A stretch of 64,000 bases of DNA from DASZQY01 sp963843565 (lineage in GTDB: Bacteria > Pseudomonadota > Alphaproteobacteria > Rhizobiales > Kaistiaceae): the NCBI GenBank assembly GCA_963843565.1, contig CAWJKY010000001.1:167334-231333 (forward strand), in the 5' to 3' direction. Each line of letters begins with the position of its first letter. Position 1 is the stretch's first letter. The position numbers and the translations under genes were made by a program. Below are positions 54,276-62,610 of this stretch, in pieces. Under the pieces are notes generated by a model. The model saw nothing but the letters and a program-made list of their open reading frames with translations, searched no databases and was not told the origin of the DNA.

Positions 54276-54535
54276 ATCGATCGTGCGCCCCTTTCTCTCG
54301 GGCCCCCGGTCAGTCCGGCAGGCCCCAGCTGCGTTCAACGCGAACCGCAGGAGGTGTACATATAGGCACGATTTTGTCGGAAACACGTTGGCCCGGCGCG
54401 TGCGACGATCACGCAACGTTCACAATGGCTTAAGCGCCGGAGATCGTGTTACCATCGCAACTGGGGCTGTTCCGCAAGTTGGCGCGGATGCAGGTACATG
54501 TGCCCAGGTGATCGTTGGGGGTAAGGCGCACGATC

Positions 54536-55276
54536 ATGGCAGAGGGACCGTTTCCGCGGCGCAAGGCGGAGCCGGGCTCGGATTCCCGCGCCTCAGGCGG
54601 CGCAGCCGATCCCGGACCCGAACCGACCGAACCACCTGCCCACATTGTCAGCTTGCGGGCGGCCGTCGAGGCTGCGCTGGCGTTGGTCGAACCGCCGGAA
54701 GCGCCAGCCGCGCCCGAACCGGCTGACGAGCCAGAAATCGCTACACCCGAGACGCCCGCGCCCGGCAAGCCGGTCGTCGCGCCGCCTAATTCGGAGCCGC
54801 GTCCGCTACGGCCGCCGAAAGCGGCTGCCACAGCGACCACGCCTGAAGCAGGCAGCATGCCGAAGACGCCGGTTGTGGGGGCGCCGCTAGTGGCCGCGTC
54901 CGAGCCCTACGTCTCGTCGCCTCGGGAGCCGGTCGTGGAGCCCGTCGCGGCAATGGCAGCGGCGCCCGTTGTGACGGCCCACGCGCCGATGGCCGCACCG
55001 GCGCCCGCCGCTCCGCGCGTCGTGGCCGCTCACAGCGTCGGGCGGGCGGATGCGGATGTGGAAGACCGCGGCAGAAGGCGGGAGCGTGCCAAACGCGGCC
55101 CGTCGGTCGCGCTCAGGGTGGCGCTCCGCGTGCTCATCGCCGCGTCGATCGGCATCGCCGCTCTGGCCGCGGTCGTTCTAGTGAAGAGCCGCGAGGGAAC
55201 GGTGTCGGCGCGCGTCGAGACGTCGGGGTCGGTGAACGGCGTCGCCATCCCGAAGCCGCTGATCCCGGCGCGATAG
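54536..55276 (+). CDS. Pro/Ala-rich membrane protein, unknown
   Basis: A 246-residue protein. Long disordered Pro/Ala/Glu-rich region (residues 1-185), then a TM helix (RVLIAASIGIAALAAVVLV, about 195-215) and a short tail ending GVAIPKPLIPAR. No recognised domain. ATG 54536 is chosen because GGGGGUAAGG lies upstream. Divergent from rpoH across 260 bases. Reality of the gene rests on codon use and its length. Confidence 0.55.
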   Translation: MAEGPFPRRKAEPGSDSRASGGAADPGPEPTEPPAHIVSLRAAVEAALALVEPPEAPAAPEPADEPEIATPETPAPGKPVVAPPNSEPRPLRPPKAAATATTPEAGSMPKTPVVGAPLVAASEPYVSSPREPVVEPVAAMAAAPVVTAHAPMAAPAPAAPRVVAAHSVGRADADVEDRGRRRERAKRGPSVALRVALRVLIAASIGIAALAAVVLVKSREGTVSARVETSGSVNGVAIPKPLIPAR

Positions 55277-55282
55277 CGCCGT

Positions 55283-56284
55283 TCAGAGCGCCGCCAGCGC
55301 GTCGATCAACGCCTGCATGTCGGCGGGCGGCGGGCGCTCGAAGTGCATTTCTTCGCCGCTCACGGGATGTTCGAAACCCAGCAACCAGGCATGCAGCGCC
55401 TGGCGGGGAAAGTCAGCGGCGAGCGTCCGGGCGGGCTCGGGCAACAGCGTCGCCTTGGTGGCGAAGCCCGAGCCATAGGCGCGATCGCCAATGACCGGGT
55501 GGCCGATCTCGGCCATGTGGACGCGGATCTGGTGGGTGCGGCCGGTCTCGAGATGGCATTCGACCAACGCGGCGACGGGGCGGGCGGCCTCGCCGTAGCG
55601 CTCTGCCACGCGATAGTGGGTGACTGCCGTTCGCCCGCCGGTCTTCAGCACAGCGATTTTCTCGCGGTTGCGGGTCGAGCGGCCGAGCGGCGCGTCGATC
55701 GTGCCGCTGGCGCGGTTCGGCGCGCCCCAGACGAGCGCCAGATAGCCGCGCTCGAGCGGGCCGTTGACCCCGTGGTCGGCGAACTGGGCGGCGAGGCCGC
55801 GGTGGGCGGCGTCGGTCTTGGCGACGACCATGAGACCGGTGGTGTCCTTGTCGAGACGATGGACGATCCCCGGTCTTGCAACGCCGCCGATGCCGGAGAG
55901 GCTGGCGCCGCAGTGCGCGATGAGCGCGTTCACCAGCGTGCCGGTCTGGTTGCCGGCGGCGGGGTGGACGACGAGACCGGCCGGCTTGTCGATGACGATG
56001 AGGGCGTCGTCCTCGTAGACGATGTCGAGCGCGATCGCCTCGCCGGCGACCCTGGCGGGCTCGGCCGGCGGCAGGTCGACGTCGACGGTTTCTCCCGGTT
56101 TGACCGGTCTCTTGGGCTCCACTATCGTCCGCCCGCCGACCCGGACCCGGCCGTCCACGATCAGGCGCTTGGCGCGGTTTCGGCCGAGATCGGCGATGGC
56201 GCCGGCGAGCCAGGCGTCCAGGCGCTTGCCAGCGTCGGCCTCTTCGACCGTCCGCGTCACCTGTCTGGAATCCTCAGCGCGCAT
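55283..56284 (-). CDS. RluD-family 23S rRNA pseudouridine synthase
   Basis: A 333-residue synthase. S4 domain (KRLDAWLAGAIADLGRNRAK) then the catalytic region with GIVHRLDKDTTGLMVVAKT containing the catalytic Asp, and LVECHLETGRTHQIRVHM. RluD modifies helix 69 of 23S rRNA. ATG at 56284 overlaps the ATG of the divergent gene (CATG, 56282-56285). It ends six bases before the stop of the 54536 gene. Confidence 0.93.
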   Translation of the reverse strand: MRAEDSRQVTRTVEEADAGKRLDAWLAGAIADLGRNRAKRLIVDGRVRVGGRTIVEPKRPVKPGETVDVDLPPAEPARVAGEAIALDIVYEDDALIVIDKPAGLVVHPAAGNQTGTLVNALIAHCGASLSGIGGVARPGIVHRLDKDTTGLMVVAKTDAAHRGLAAQFADHGVNGPLERGYLALVWGAPNRASGTIDAPLGRSTRNREKIAVLKTGGRTAVTHYRVAERYGEAARPVAALVECHLETGRTHQIRVHMAEIGHPVIGDRAYGSGFATKATLLPEPARTLAADFPRQALHAWLLGFEHPVSGEEMHFERPPPADMQALIDALAAL

Positions 56285-56660
56285 GTCCAACCCGAACTTC
56301 GACGACGACGAGAAGCCGCTCGATCCTTCGGTGAGGCGCGTAGAGGTGCGCGTTCGCCGGTTGATCCTGATCGCGGGGCTGACCCTCGGCGTCGGCCTCA
56401 TCGCCGTGTTCGGGGCGATCCTGTACCGGATCGGCGGGGTCGGCACCACCGCGCAGACCTCGCCGCCGCCGCCGGCGACCGCCGAGCACCGTCTGACGCT
56501 CGCCGAGATGGGGCTTCCGGCCGGTGCGAAGCTGGTTTCCACGGCGCTCGACGGAAACCGCGCCGCCCTCACGTATCAGACCGATTCCGGCACGGTGACG
56601 GTCGTGGTCGATCTCGCCGCCGGCGCCGTGGTCGGCCGGTTGACGGTCGCGTCCCCTTGA
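56283..56660 (+). CDS. Small membrane-anchored protein with divergent overlapping start
   Basis: A 125-residue protein. Short polar N-terminus (SNPNFDDDEKPLDPSVRRVE), a TM helix (LILIAGLTLGVGLIAVFGAI, about residues 28-47) and a C-terminal part with beta character (AGAKLVSTALDGNRAALTYQ, TVTVVVDLAAGAVVGRL). Conserved small protein next to rluD in many Hyphomicrobiales by my recollection. Its ATG shares CATG with the rluD-type start, so the two promoters must lie inside the opposite genes. Confidence 0.7.
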   Translation: MSNPNFDDDEKPLDPSVRRVEVRVRRLILIAGLTLGVGLIAVFGAILYRIGGVGTTAQTSPPPPATAEHRLTLAEMGLPAGAKLVSTALDGNRAALTYQTDSGTVTVVVDLAAGAVVGRLTVASP

Positions 56661-56698
56661 AGGCCGGGGACGTGGAGGCTATAGGAAGCCTCTTCCGC

Positions 56699-56771
56699 GC
56701 TCCCTTCGTCTAGCGGCCCAGGACGTCGCCCTCTCACGGCGAAAACAGGGGTTCGATTCCCCTAGGGAGCG
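56699..56771 (+). tRNA. tRNA-Glu (anticodon CTC)
   Basis: A full cloverleaf can be drawn: acceptor GCTCCCT / AGGGAGC, D-arm GTC...GAC, anticodon stem TCGCC / GGCGA with loop CTCTCAC giving anticodon CTC, and T-arm AGGGG TTCGATT CCCCT. Discriminator G; CCA is not encoded. It lies 38 bases after the previous gene and is followed at once by a decayed IS. Confidence 0.95.
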
Positions 56772-56779
56772 CGGGGGGT

Positions 56780-57870
56780 GAGGTGGGGGGGGTAGCGTGG
56801 GGGGGAGGGGGGTGAAGGGGAGTAGTGGCGCGAGGCGCCGTGGAGGTGCGGGAGGTAGTAGTTGAGCAGGTGCGGTCTGGGGGGCAGCGCTGATTGCTGG
56901 GTATGGGTGATAGGGCGCGCCGCGGACGAGACATGTCCTGGCGGTGAGCCATTGGCGAGGTCGGCGGAGACGTAGCTGAACCGTGTCCGACAGCAGCGGG
57001 GTAGGTGCGACCTGGCCTGGTCGAGCGCTGATGCCGGAGCCAGATCGAGCGTGGCGGTGACGTCTGCAGCCTTCATCGTGGTGCACAGCTCCAGGCGATG
57101 ATGTAGCGCGAGAAGTCGTCGAGGATCGTCGACAGATAGTACCAGCCCCAGCCGATGACCTTGAGATAGGTGAGGGTTGCAGAGTGGTTGGGCGCCGTGG
57201 TCTTGTCCTTGAACTCATCCGCCGCCTTCATGACGACGTAGGCCGGGCTGGCGATCAGATCGAACGCCTTGAGTAGGCGATAGACCGAGGCTTCCGAATA
57301 AATAGCCTTCAGTGTAGTGAAGCGTACGGAAGCTCCCGCGGAGAGAGCGCCGGCTCGTGCAGCGCGAGCCTGATCCGCTCGCGGACATCGTCGGGATGCG
57401 TAGACCCGATCCGGCCGCGGCGAACGATCGTGGAGGGCTTCCGGCCCGCCGGTTGTGCAGATCGTACCAGGTAGAAGGTGCGCTGGGGATGCGAGCTTGT
57501 GCAGGGTGCGCTTGAGGAGGTGATAGCTAGAGCAGTGGGATGATCAGCTAGAGGCCGGGTACCTAGCGCAGTGCTCCCATGAGCAGTCACGCTTTTTTGA
57601 GCAGACGGTCTCAGGGTGAGCTCGGCGACGACCTCCTGAGAGTGGATGCCGGCGAGGTGTAGACCTAGTAAGAAGTGGCCGCGCGCGCGGTGTGGCCGGC
57701 GAGCTCTTGCCCGCCTCGAGGAACTCCTTCGACCAGCGGTAATAGAGGTTCTGGACGATGCTTCACGGCGGCGGGGAGATGCTGTCCTCGCGCGCAGGCC
57801 ATCCAGCACGATACGGATTGTTTCGGCCGAAAAATGTGCGGGTGGAGAATATCTCATGATGTCCGCGGCG
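56780..57870 (-). mobile_element. Decayed IS3-family element next to tRNA-Glu
   Basis: Minus-strand fragments in several frames match IS3-type transposase OrfA/OrfB: MRYSPPAHFSAETIRIVLDG (from 57857), EVVAELTL...KSVTAHG, PDDVRERIRLALHEPALSPR, YRLLKAFDLIASPAYVVMKA, DEFKDKTTAPN, LTYLKVIGWGWYYLSTILDD, FSRYIIAW and MKAADVTATLDLA. Frameshifts abound and the first catalytic Asp segment (WQTDFTYL type) reads HSATLTYL. The distal part (56775-56830) has degenerated into runs of G. No clear terminal repeats. Non-functional. Confidence 0.75.
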
Positions 57871-58028
57871 CTTGCGGCATAATCTTGTTATTGTACAATA
57901 GAAAATGTTAAGTAAATTTTAGCGCCAATTTCCCCATCTTCCCACAATTTCGGCTCGACTTGCGCCTGCCCGGGTGACAGCGCCGTGGGTGTGGCCTCGG
58001 CCTCTGGTCGAGCAGATCGGCCTGGCGC
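57871..58028. other. AT-rich gap between IS remnant and kduI
   Basis: Contains TTGTTATTGTACAATAG, AT-rich for this window. No gene, no clear promoter identified. Confidence 0.35.
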
Positions 58029-58865
58029 CTATCTCAGCGCTTCCATGGCGATCATGTCCATGTCGGTGAAGTCCTGGTTGTCGCCAGCCATGGACCAGAT
58101 GAAGCTGTAGGGGCCGGTGCCGGCGCCGCAATGGATCGACCAGCCGGGGGAGATCATCACCTGCTGGTTGGCGACGACGACGTGGCGGGTCTCTTCCGGT
58201 TCGCCCATGAAATGGAAGACGCGCGTCTTCGGCGCCATGTTGAAATAGAGGTAGAGCTCGGAGCGCCGGTCGTGGACGTGGCACGGCATGGTGTTCCATA
58301 CGCTGCCGGGCTGGATCGCCGTCATGCCCATGACGAGCTGGCACGATTGGCAGATGTCCGGATGGATGTACTGGCGCAGGATGCGCTGATTGGCATCTTC
58401 CGGGCTGCCGAGATCGAGGCGGTTGGCGTCGTCGAGCGTGATCTTGTGGGCCGGGTAGCGCTGATGCGCCGGCACGCTGATGAAATAGAACTTCGCCGGG
58501 TTGTTGGCCGTCCCGGTCGCGAAAGAGACGCTGGCGACGCCCATGGGAATGTAGAGGCAGTCGTTGGCGTCGAGTTCGTAGGCATCTCCGTCGAGCGTGA
58601 CCGTGCCGGCCCCGCCGATATTGAAGACGCCCATCTCGCGGCGCTTCAGAAACGGGTCCGAGCCGATCGCCTTCGATGAAACGAGCACCAGGGGCGCCGT
58701 CGTCGGGACGGCGCTGCCCACGACCGTGCGGTCGTAGTGGGAGTAGGTCATCCGGATCTCGCCGGGCGCGAACAGATCCTCGACGAGGAAGGTGTCCCTG
58801 AGCGCCGTGGTATCGAGACGGCGCGACTCGGTCTGACCGATGGCCTGCCGAACCGTGATGCTCAT
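58029..58865 (-). CDS. kduI: 5-dehydro-4-deoxy-D-glucuronate isomerase
   Basis: A 278-residue cupin. KduI motifs: FLVEDLFAPGEIRMTYSHYD, GGAGTVTLDGDAYELDANDC, PAHKITLDDA, HPDICQSCQLVMGMT, and WNTMPCHVHDRRSELYLYFN with the zinc ligands. It interconverts DKI and DKII (pectin/alginate-type uronate degradation). No kduD, kdgK or pectate genes are adjacent, so the pathway is not complete here. Confidence 0.93.
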   Translation of the reverse strand: MSITVRQAIGQTESRRLDTTALRDTFLVEDLFAPGEIRMTYSHYDRTVVGSAVPTTAPLVLVSSKAIGSDPFLKRREMGVFNIGGAGTVTLDGDAYELDANDCLYIPMGVASVSFATGTANNPAKFYFISVPAHQRYPAHKITLDDANRLDLGSPEDANQRILRQYIHPDICQSCQLVMGMTAIQPGSVWNTMPCHVHDRRSELYLYFNMAPKTRVFHFMGEPEETRHVVVANQQVMISPGWSIHCGAGTGPYSFIWSMAGDNQDFTDMDMIAMEALR

Positions 58866-59065
58866 TGTCTTTCTCTATCCTCTCGCTTTCACGTTGTTCA
58901 GTTGGTGAGGATATCGCAGTCGAAGGCCGGGTCGTAGGTAAAGTCGCCCGGCCATCGCGGGTTCGCGACAACGACGCGCTTGAGGTGATCGGTTCGTGGC
59001 CCGCGGACCCGCCTCCAGAGGCAGGTGGGGCCCTGAGGGGCGGACGCGGTTGGCGCGCTGGCGCG
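58866..59065. other. Gap with an in-frame continuation of the FAD oxidoreductase
   Basis: Past the TAG of the 59066 gene, 55 further codons stay open in the same frame until TGA at 58898-58900, with plausible coding sense at the end (VVVANPRWPGDFTYDPAFDC, DILTN). It has no start codon of its own. It may be the broken end of a gene or chance. Confidence 0.3.
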
Positions 59066-60583
59066 CTACGCCGCGCTTCGGTCGGCGATCTTGCGGGGGA
59101 CCAGGCGCAGACTGTTCAGCGCGGCGCCGGTGCCCGAGGCCGCCGCCTCGTGATACTCGGCGTCTTCGTTGACCGCCCACACGTCATAGAGCCGCTCGCC
59201 GGCGAGGATATTCTCGGCGGTGAGCATGGCGGTCATCATGGCGTGGTCCTGGTTGTTGTATTTGTGCATGCCGTTGCGGCCAACTAGGTGGAGGGTCGGG
59301 AAGCTCGACTCGAGATCGCGGCGGATGATCGTCATGTTGTCCTGGTAGGCGTCGTCGTAGACCGGATAGGCCTTCGGCTGGCGCACGACGCAGGCATCGA
59401 CCACCTCGCCCTCGCCGATCAGCCCGATCTGCGCGATCTCGCGCTTGGCGAGTGCGATCAGGTCGGCGTCCGCCATCGTCCACAGCCCGTCACCCTCGAA
59501 GCAGAAATATTCGAGCCCGAGGCAGCTCATGCCCGGCTGCACCATCTCGTCCGACCACGAGCGGAAGTTCTGGACGCGGCCAACCTTGACCGAGGGATCG
59601 TGGATGTAGATCCAGTTGTCGGGGAAGAGATCCGGCTTCTTCACAATCAGCGCCACCGTCAGGAAGTCGCGGTAGCGCAGCGCGCGGGCGTGCAGACGCG
59701 AGATCGGGGCGGGTGTGAGCTTCTCGACCAGTTCGCGGACCGGCGCCGACGAGATGACATGGCGCGCCACGTAGGTTTCGCGGCTGCCTTCGGCGGTGAC
59801 GACGGCGATGGTCCACAGCTTCGTGGTCGCGTCGTAGGCGAGGGTGTCGAGCGTGCGCCCCATCAACACCTGGCCGCCGCGCTCCTTCACCTTCCGTGCC
59901 GCGGCGTCCCACATCATGCCGGGGCCCTTGCGCGGGTACTGGAAGCTTTCGATCAGCGACTTGACCGGTGTGCCATCCGCCGATCTGGCCGGGCGTTTGG
60001 GGAAGAGGGCACCTGCCAGAGCGTTGCGGATCGCCACGCCGAGATCGAGCCCCTTGATGCGTTGCGCTGCCCAATCGGCGGAAATCTCGTCGCACGACAT
60101 GCCCCACACCTTCTCTGTGTAGGTCTTGAAGAAGGTGGCGAACAGTTTTTCGCCGAAGGCGTTGCGTACCCACTGATGGAAGGTGCGCGGCTCGGGCGTG
60201 GGGAAGGCTTTGGCGTAGGCGAACGACAGGATGCAGGCGGCGCTCTTCACCGGTCCGAGGTTGAAGAGGGCCTCGAAGCCGCTCAGCGGATAGGAATAGT
60301 ACTTGCCGTCGTAGAAGATGCGCGACAGGCGCGGCCGCTCGATGAAGTCGTCCGGCAGGATCTCGTGCCAGAGGTCGACGACTTCCTTTGATTTGGAAAA
60401 GAACCGGTGGCCGCCGATGTCGAACAGGAAGTCGTTGTAGCGCACCGTGCGGCTGATGCCGCCGACGTAGACCGGGTCCTTCTCGATCACGATGACGGAC
60501 GGCGTCTCCCGGGTCAGGCAATAGGCGGCGGTCAGGCCGGCGGGACCGGCGCCGATGACGAAGACGTCTGCGTCGACGGACAT
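59066..60583 (-). CDS. NAD(P)/FAD-dependent oxidoreductase (amine oxidase/UGM-like)
   Basis: A 505-residue flavoprotein. FAD motif VIGAGPAGLTAAYCLTRE (residues 8-25), EKDPVYVGGISRTV, FDIGGHRFFSKSKEV, KTYTEKVWGMSCDEISADW, and the C-terminal HLVGRNGMHKYNNQDHAMMT. The arrangement resembles UDP-galactopyranose mutase-like and protoporphyrinogen-oxidase-like proteins. It sits with gtrA and GT87 genes, so a role in polysaccharide or glycan synthesis is likely. ATG 60583 chosen on motif position. Six bases after gtrA. Confidence 0.85.
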   Translation of the reverse strand: MSVDADVFVIGAGPAGLTAAYCLTRETPSVIVIEKDPVYVGGISRTVRYNDFLFDIGGHRFFSKSKEVVDLWHEILPDDFIERPRLSRIFYDGKYYSYPLSGFEALFNLGPVKSAACILSFAYAKAFPTPEPRTFHQWVRNAFGEKLFATFFKTYTEKVWGMSCDEISADWAAQRIKGLDLGVAIRNALAGALFPKRPARSADGTPVKSLIESFQYPRKGPGMMWDAAARKVKERGGQVLMGRTLDTLAYDATTKLWTIAVVTAEGSRETYVARHVISSAPVRELVEKLTPAPISRLHARALRYRDFLTVALIVKKPDLFPDNWIYIHDPSVKVGRVQNFRSWSDEMVQPGMSCLGLEYFCFEGDGLWTMADADLIALAKREIAQIGLIGEGEVVDACVVRQPKAYPVYDDAYQDNMTIIRRDLESSFPTLHLVGRNGMHKYNNQDHAMMTAMLTAENILAGERLYDVWAVNEDAEYHEAAASGTGAALNSLRLVPRKIADRSAA

Positions 60584-60588
60584 GCGAA

Positions 60589-61077
60589 TTACCCCTGCGA
60601 GGTCAGATGGGCTTGGTGGTCGGTTCCCTTCGGCGCGAACGAGAGCAGGCGATGGCCGTTGTAGGAAACCAGCGTGGCGATGGCGGCGCCGATGACGATG
60701 GCCGCGAACGGCTGGGCGGCGAGCGCGGTGAGCACGAGGGCGGCGAAGATCGCGTAGCTGGTGCCCTGGGCGAGTGCAGTGACGATCGCGTAGCGCACCG
60801 CCTCGTCGTGCTGGCTGCGTCCGCTGCGGTGGAACGTCAGGGCGCGATTGAGGCGCCAGGTGACCAGCGTGGCGATGGCCAGCGAGCCGAGCCGGGCGGT
60901 CAGGGCGTGGAAGCCAAATCCCGCGAGGATCGAGAAGAAGCCGACGTCGACGGTCAGGCCGATGGCGCCCACGGCGAGGAAACGCACCGCCCGTGGCGCC
61001 CGCTGGGCGAGGGCCGCCAGCCTGTCCGTGGATGCGCCAGCATCTGCGCCGGATTCGCCCATCCGCAAAGTGTCCAT
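60589..61077 (-). CDS. GtrA-family membrane protein
   Basis: A 162-residue protein with four TM helices typical of GtrA (RFLAVGAIGLTVDVGFFSIL, LGSLAIATLVTWRLNRALTF, YAIVTALAQGTSYAIFAALV, AIVIGAAIATLVSYNGHRLL). GtrA proteins assist export of polyprenyl-linked sugars. ATG at 61077 is used; a TTG four codons earlier is possible. Co-transcribed with the FAD oxidoreductase. A piece of this gene reappears upstream of the second GT87 copy. Confidence 0.88.
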   Translation of the reverse strand: MDTLRMGESGADAGASTDRLAALAQRAPRAVRFLAVGAIGLTVDVGFFSILAGFGFHALTARLGSLAIATLVTWRLNRALTFHRSGRSQHDEAVRYAIVTALAQGTSYAIFAALVLTALAAQPFAAIVIGAAIATLVSYNGHRLLSFAPKGTDHQAHLTSQG

Positions 61078-61159
61078 CGTCCCCCGCAAAGCCGGTTCCC
61101 GAGATCACTTTTGGCGCCAAGACGTTAATTTCTGCCTTCGTTTCCTGTCGATCAGTGCG

Positions 61160-62610
61160 CGGCGTTCACCGCGTCCGTTAAGCGGGCGTCAACGCTAACT
61201 CGGGCCTACTGGGCGGGACCGGCCGAATCGCAGAACACCGGCGCGACCGTCGGGGCTGGCGGTCAGGGGGCCGACGGACCTGCTCGCGCAATTCCGACGA
61301 CGCGGACATCATGAGCGAAAGCCTGCCCCTGATACGTGCCGGTGCCGAGCACACCGGGTTCGACGCCTCGCCGCTCGCCGCCACGGGGTCGCCGCGCGTC
61401 GCCCGGCGGATCGCCTGGCTGGTGATCGCAGCGTCCGGCCTCTACGAGGTCGCCTACATCTGGATCTGGCTGCAGCACACCGACATCGGCAACGACTACT
61501 TCATGTTCTGGTCGGCGGGCCGCTGGATGATCGAGCGCGGGCTGACAGCGCCGCTCTACGACCTCGACATCTTTCACGCCTATCAGGAGACCCTGTTCGG
61601 CGGATTCGGCTCCTATCATCCGCTTCCCTATCCACCGACGTTCGCGCCGGCGCTGGTGCCGCTGGGCTGGATGCCGCTTACGGTGGGGTTCGCCATCTCG
61701 ATGGCGACGACGCTGGCGCTGTTCCTTTGGCTGACGGCCGGCGGGCTGAAGATGCGCGTCCTCGCCCTGCTGTCGTCGCCGGCGACGCTGGCCGTGATCA
61801 TCGTCGGCCAGATCGCCTTCCTGAGTTCGGCGCTGCTGATCGGCGGTCTCCGGTTGGTCGAGCGCCGGCCGATCGTCGCCGGCGTGCTCTTCGGGCTGCT
61901 GTCGATCAAACCGCAGATCGGACTGCTGGTCCCGGTCGCGCTGATCGCGTTTCGTGCCTGGCGGGCGTTCGCGGTCGCGGCGATCGTGACCCTGCTGCTG
62001 CCGATTCCTGCTCTGCTGATCGAGGGCCCGGGCGTCTGGGCGGCTTGGCTCCACCTGATGCCGGTAATTGCGAGCTACCTGCCGAACGCCAGCGAAAGCC
62101 ATGTCGGGCAGATGGTTTCGCCCGCCGCGGCCCTGGTTACGGCCGGCGTGCCGCTCAAGCTCGCCGAGTTGATCCAGCTGCCGATCAGCCTCGCAATCAT
62201 CGCGGTCGCCTACGTCTCCTGTCGCCGCCATGGCCTGTCGGAGCTGACGGTCGCCATGCTGGGTGTCGGCACGCTGCTGGTGACGCCCTATGCCTGGTTC
62301 TACGATCTGCTGATCGCGGCTTACGCGGTGGTCGTGCTGGCGGAAGCGGGCCTGAGGACCGGCTTCCGGAAATGGGAACTGCCGGTGCTCCTGCTCGGGT
62401 GGGTGCTGCCGTTGCTTGCCATTCGCTCGCTGGTGCCGGGGCTGGCAACACTGGGGCTCGCCGCGCTGTTCGTGCTGCTCGTGCGCCGCATGGCCGAGGC
62501 ACCGGCCGCGGAAGGCGCGGCCGCGGCCTGAGACGCCGCCGATCTGTCTGGCCCGCGCGCGGGCGTAAGGATCGAAAAAGAAGCCGACGTCGACGGTCAG
62601 GCCGATGGAG
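61160..62610 (+). repeat. Tandem duplication, unit 1
   Basis: The GT87-like gene and about 145 bases upstream are repeated with a period of about 1450 bases. Unit 1 runs from the TTAAGCGGG sequence near 61178 through the 61311 gene to about 62570. The flank after it includes a scrap of gtrA (62571-62615 matches 60929-60973). Confidence 0.85.
61311..62531 (+). CDS. GT87/DUF2029-type polyprenyl-phosphate mannosyltransferase-like protein, copy 1
   Basis: A 406-residue membrane protein with about ten TM helices. Early DIGNDYFMFWSAGRWMIERG has the acidic pair and aromatic motif of GT87 (DUF2029), followed by HPLPYPPTFAPALVPLGWMP, IKPQIGLLVPVAL and TPYAWFYDLLIAAYAVVVL. It likely transfers a sugar from polyprenyl phosphate in the periplasm. 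Associated with gtrA. Copy 2 (62762-63982) is about 94% identical by my count. Confidence 0.8.
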   Translation: MSESLPLIRAGAEHTGFDASPLAATGSPRVARRIAWLVIAASGLYEVAYIWIWLQHTDIGNDYFMFWSAGRWMIERGLTAPLYDLDIFHAYQETLFGGFGSYHPLPYPPTFAPALVPLGWMPLTVGFAISMATTLALFLWLTAGGLKMRVLALLSSPATLAVIIVGQIAFLSSALLIGGLRLVERRPIVAGVLFGLLSIKPQIGLLVPVALIAFRAWRAFAVAAIVTLLLPIPALLIEGPGVWAAWLHLMPVIASYLPNASESHVGQMVSPAAALVTAGVPLKLAELIQLPISLAIIAVAYVSCRRHGLSELTVAMLGVGTLLVTPYAWFYDLLIAAYAVVVLAEAGLRTGFRKWELPVLLLGWVLPLLAIRSLVPGLATLGLAALFVLLVRRMAEAPAAEGAAAA

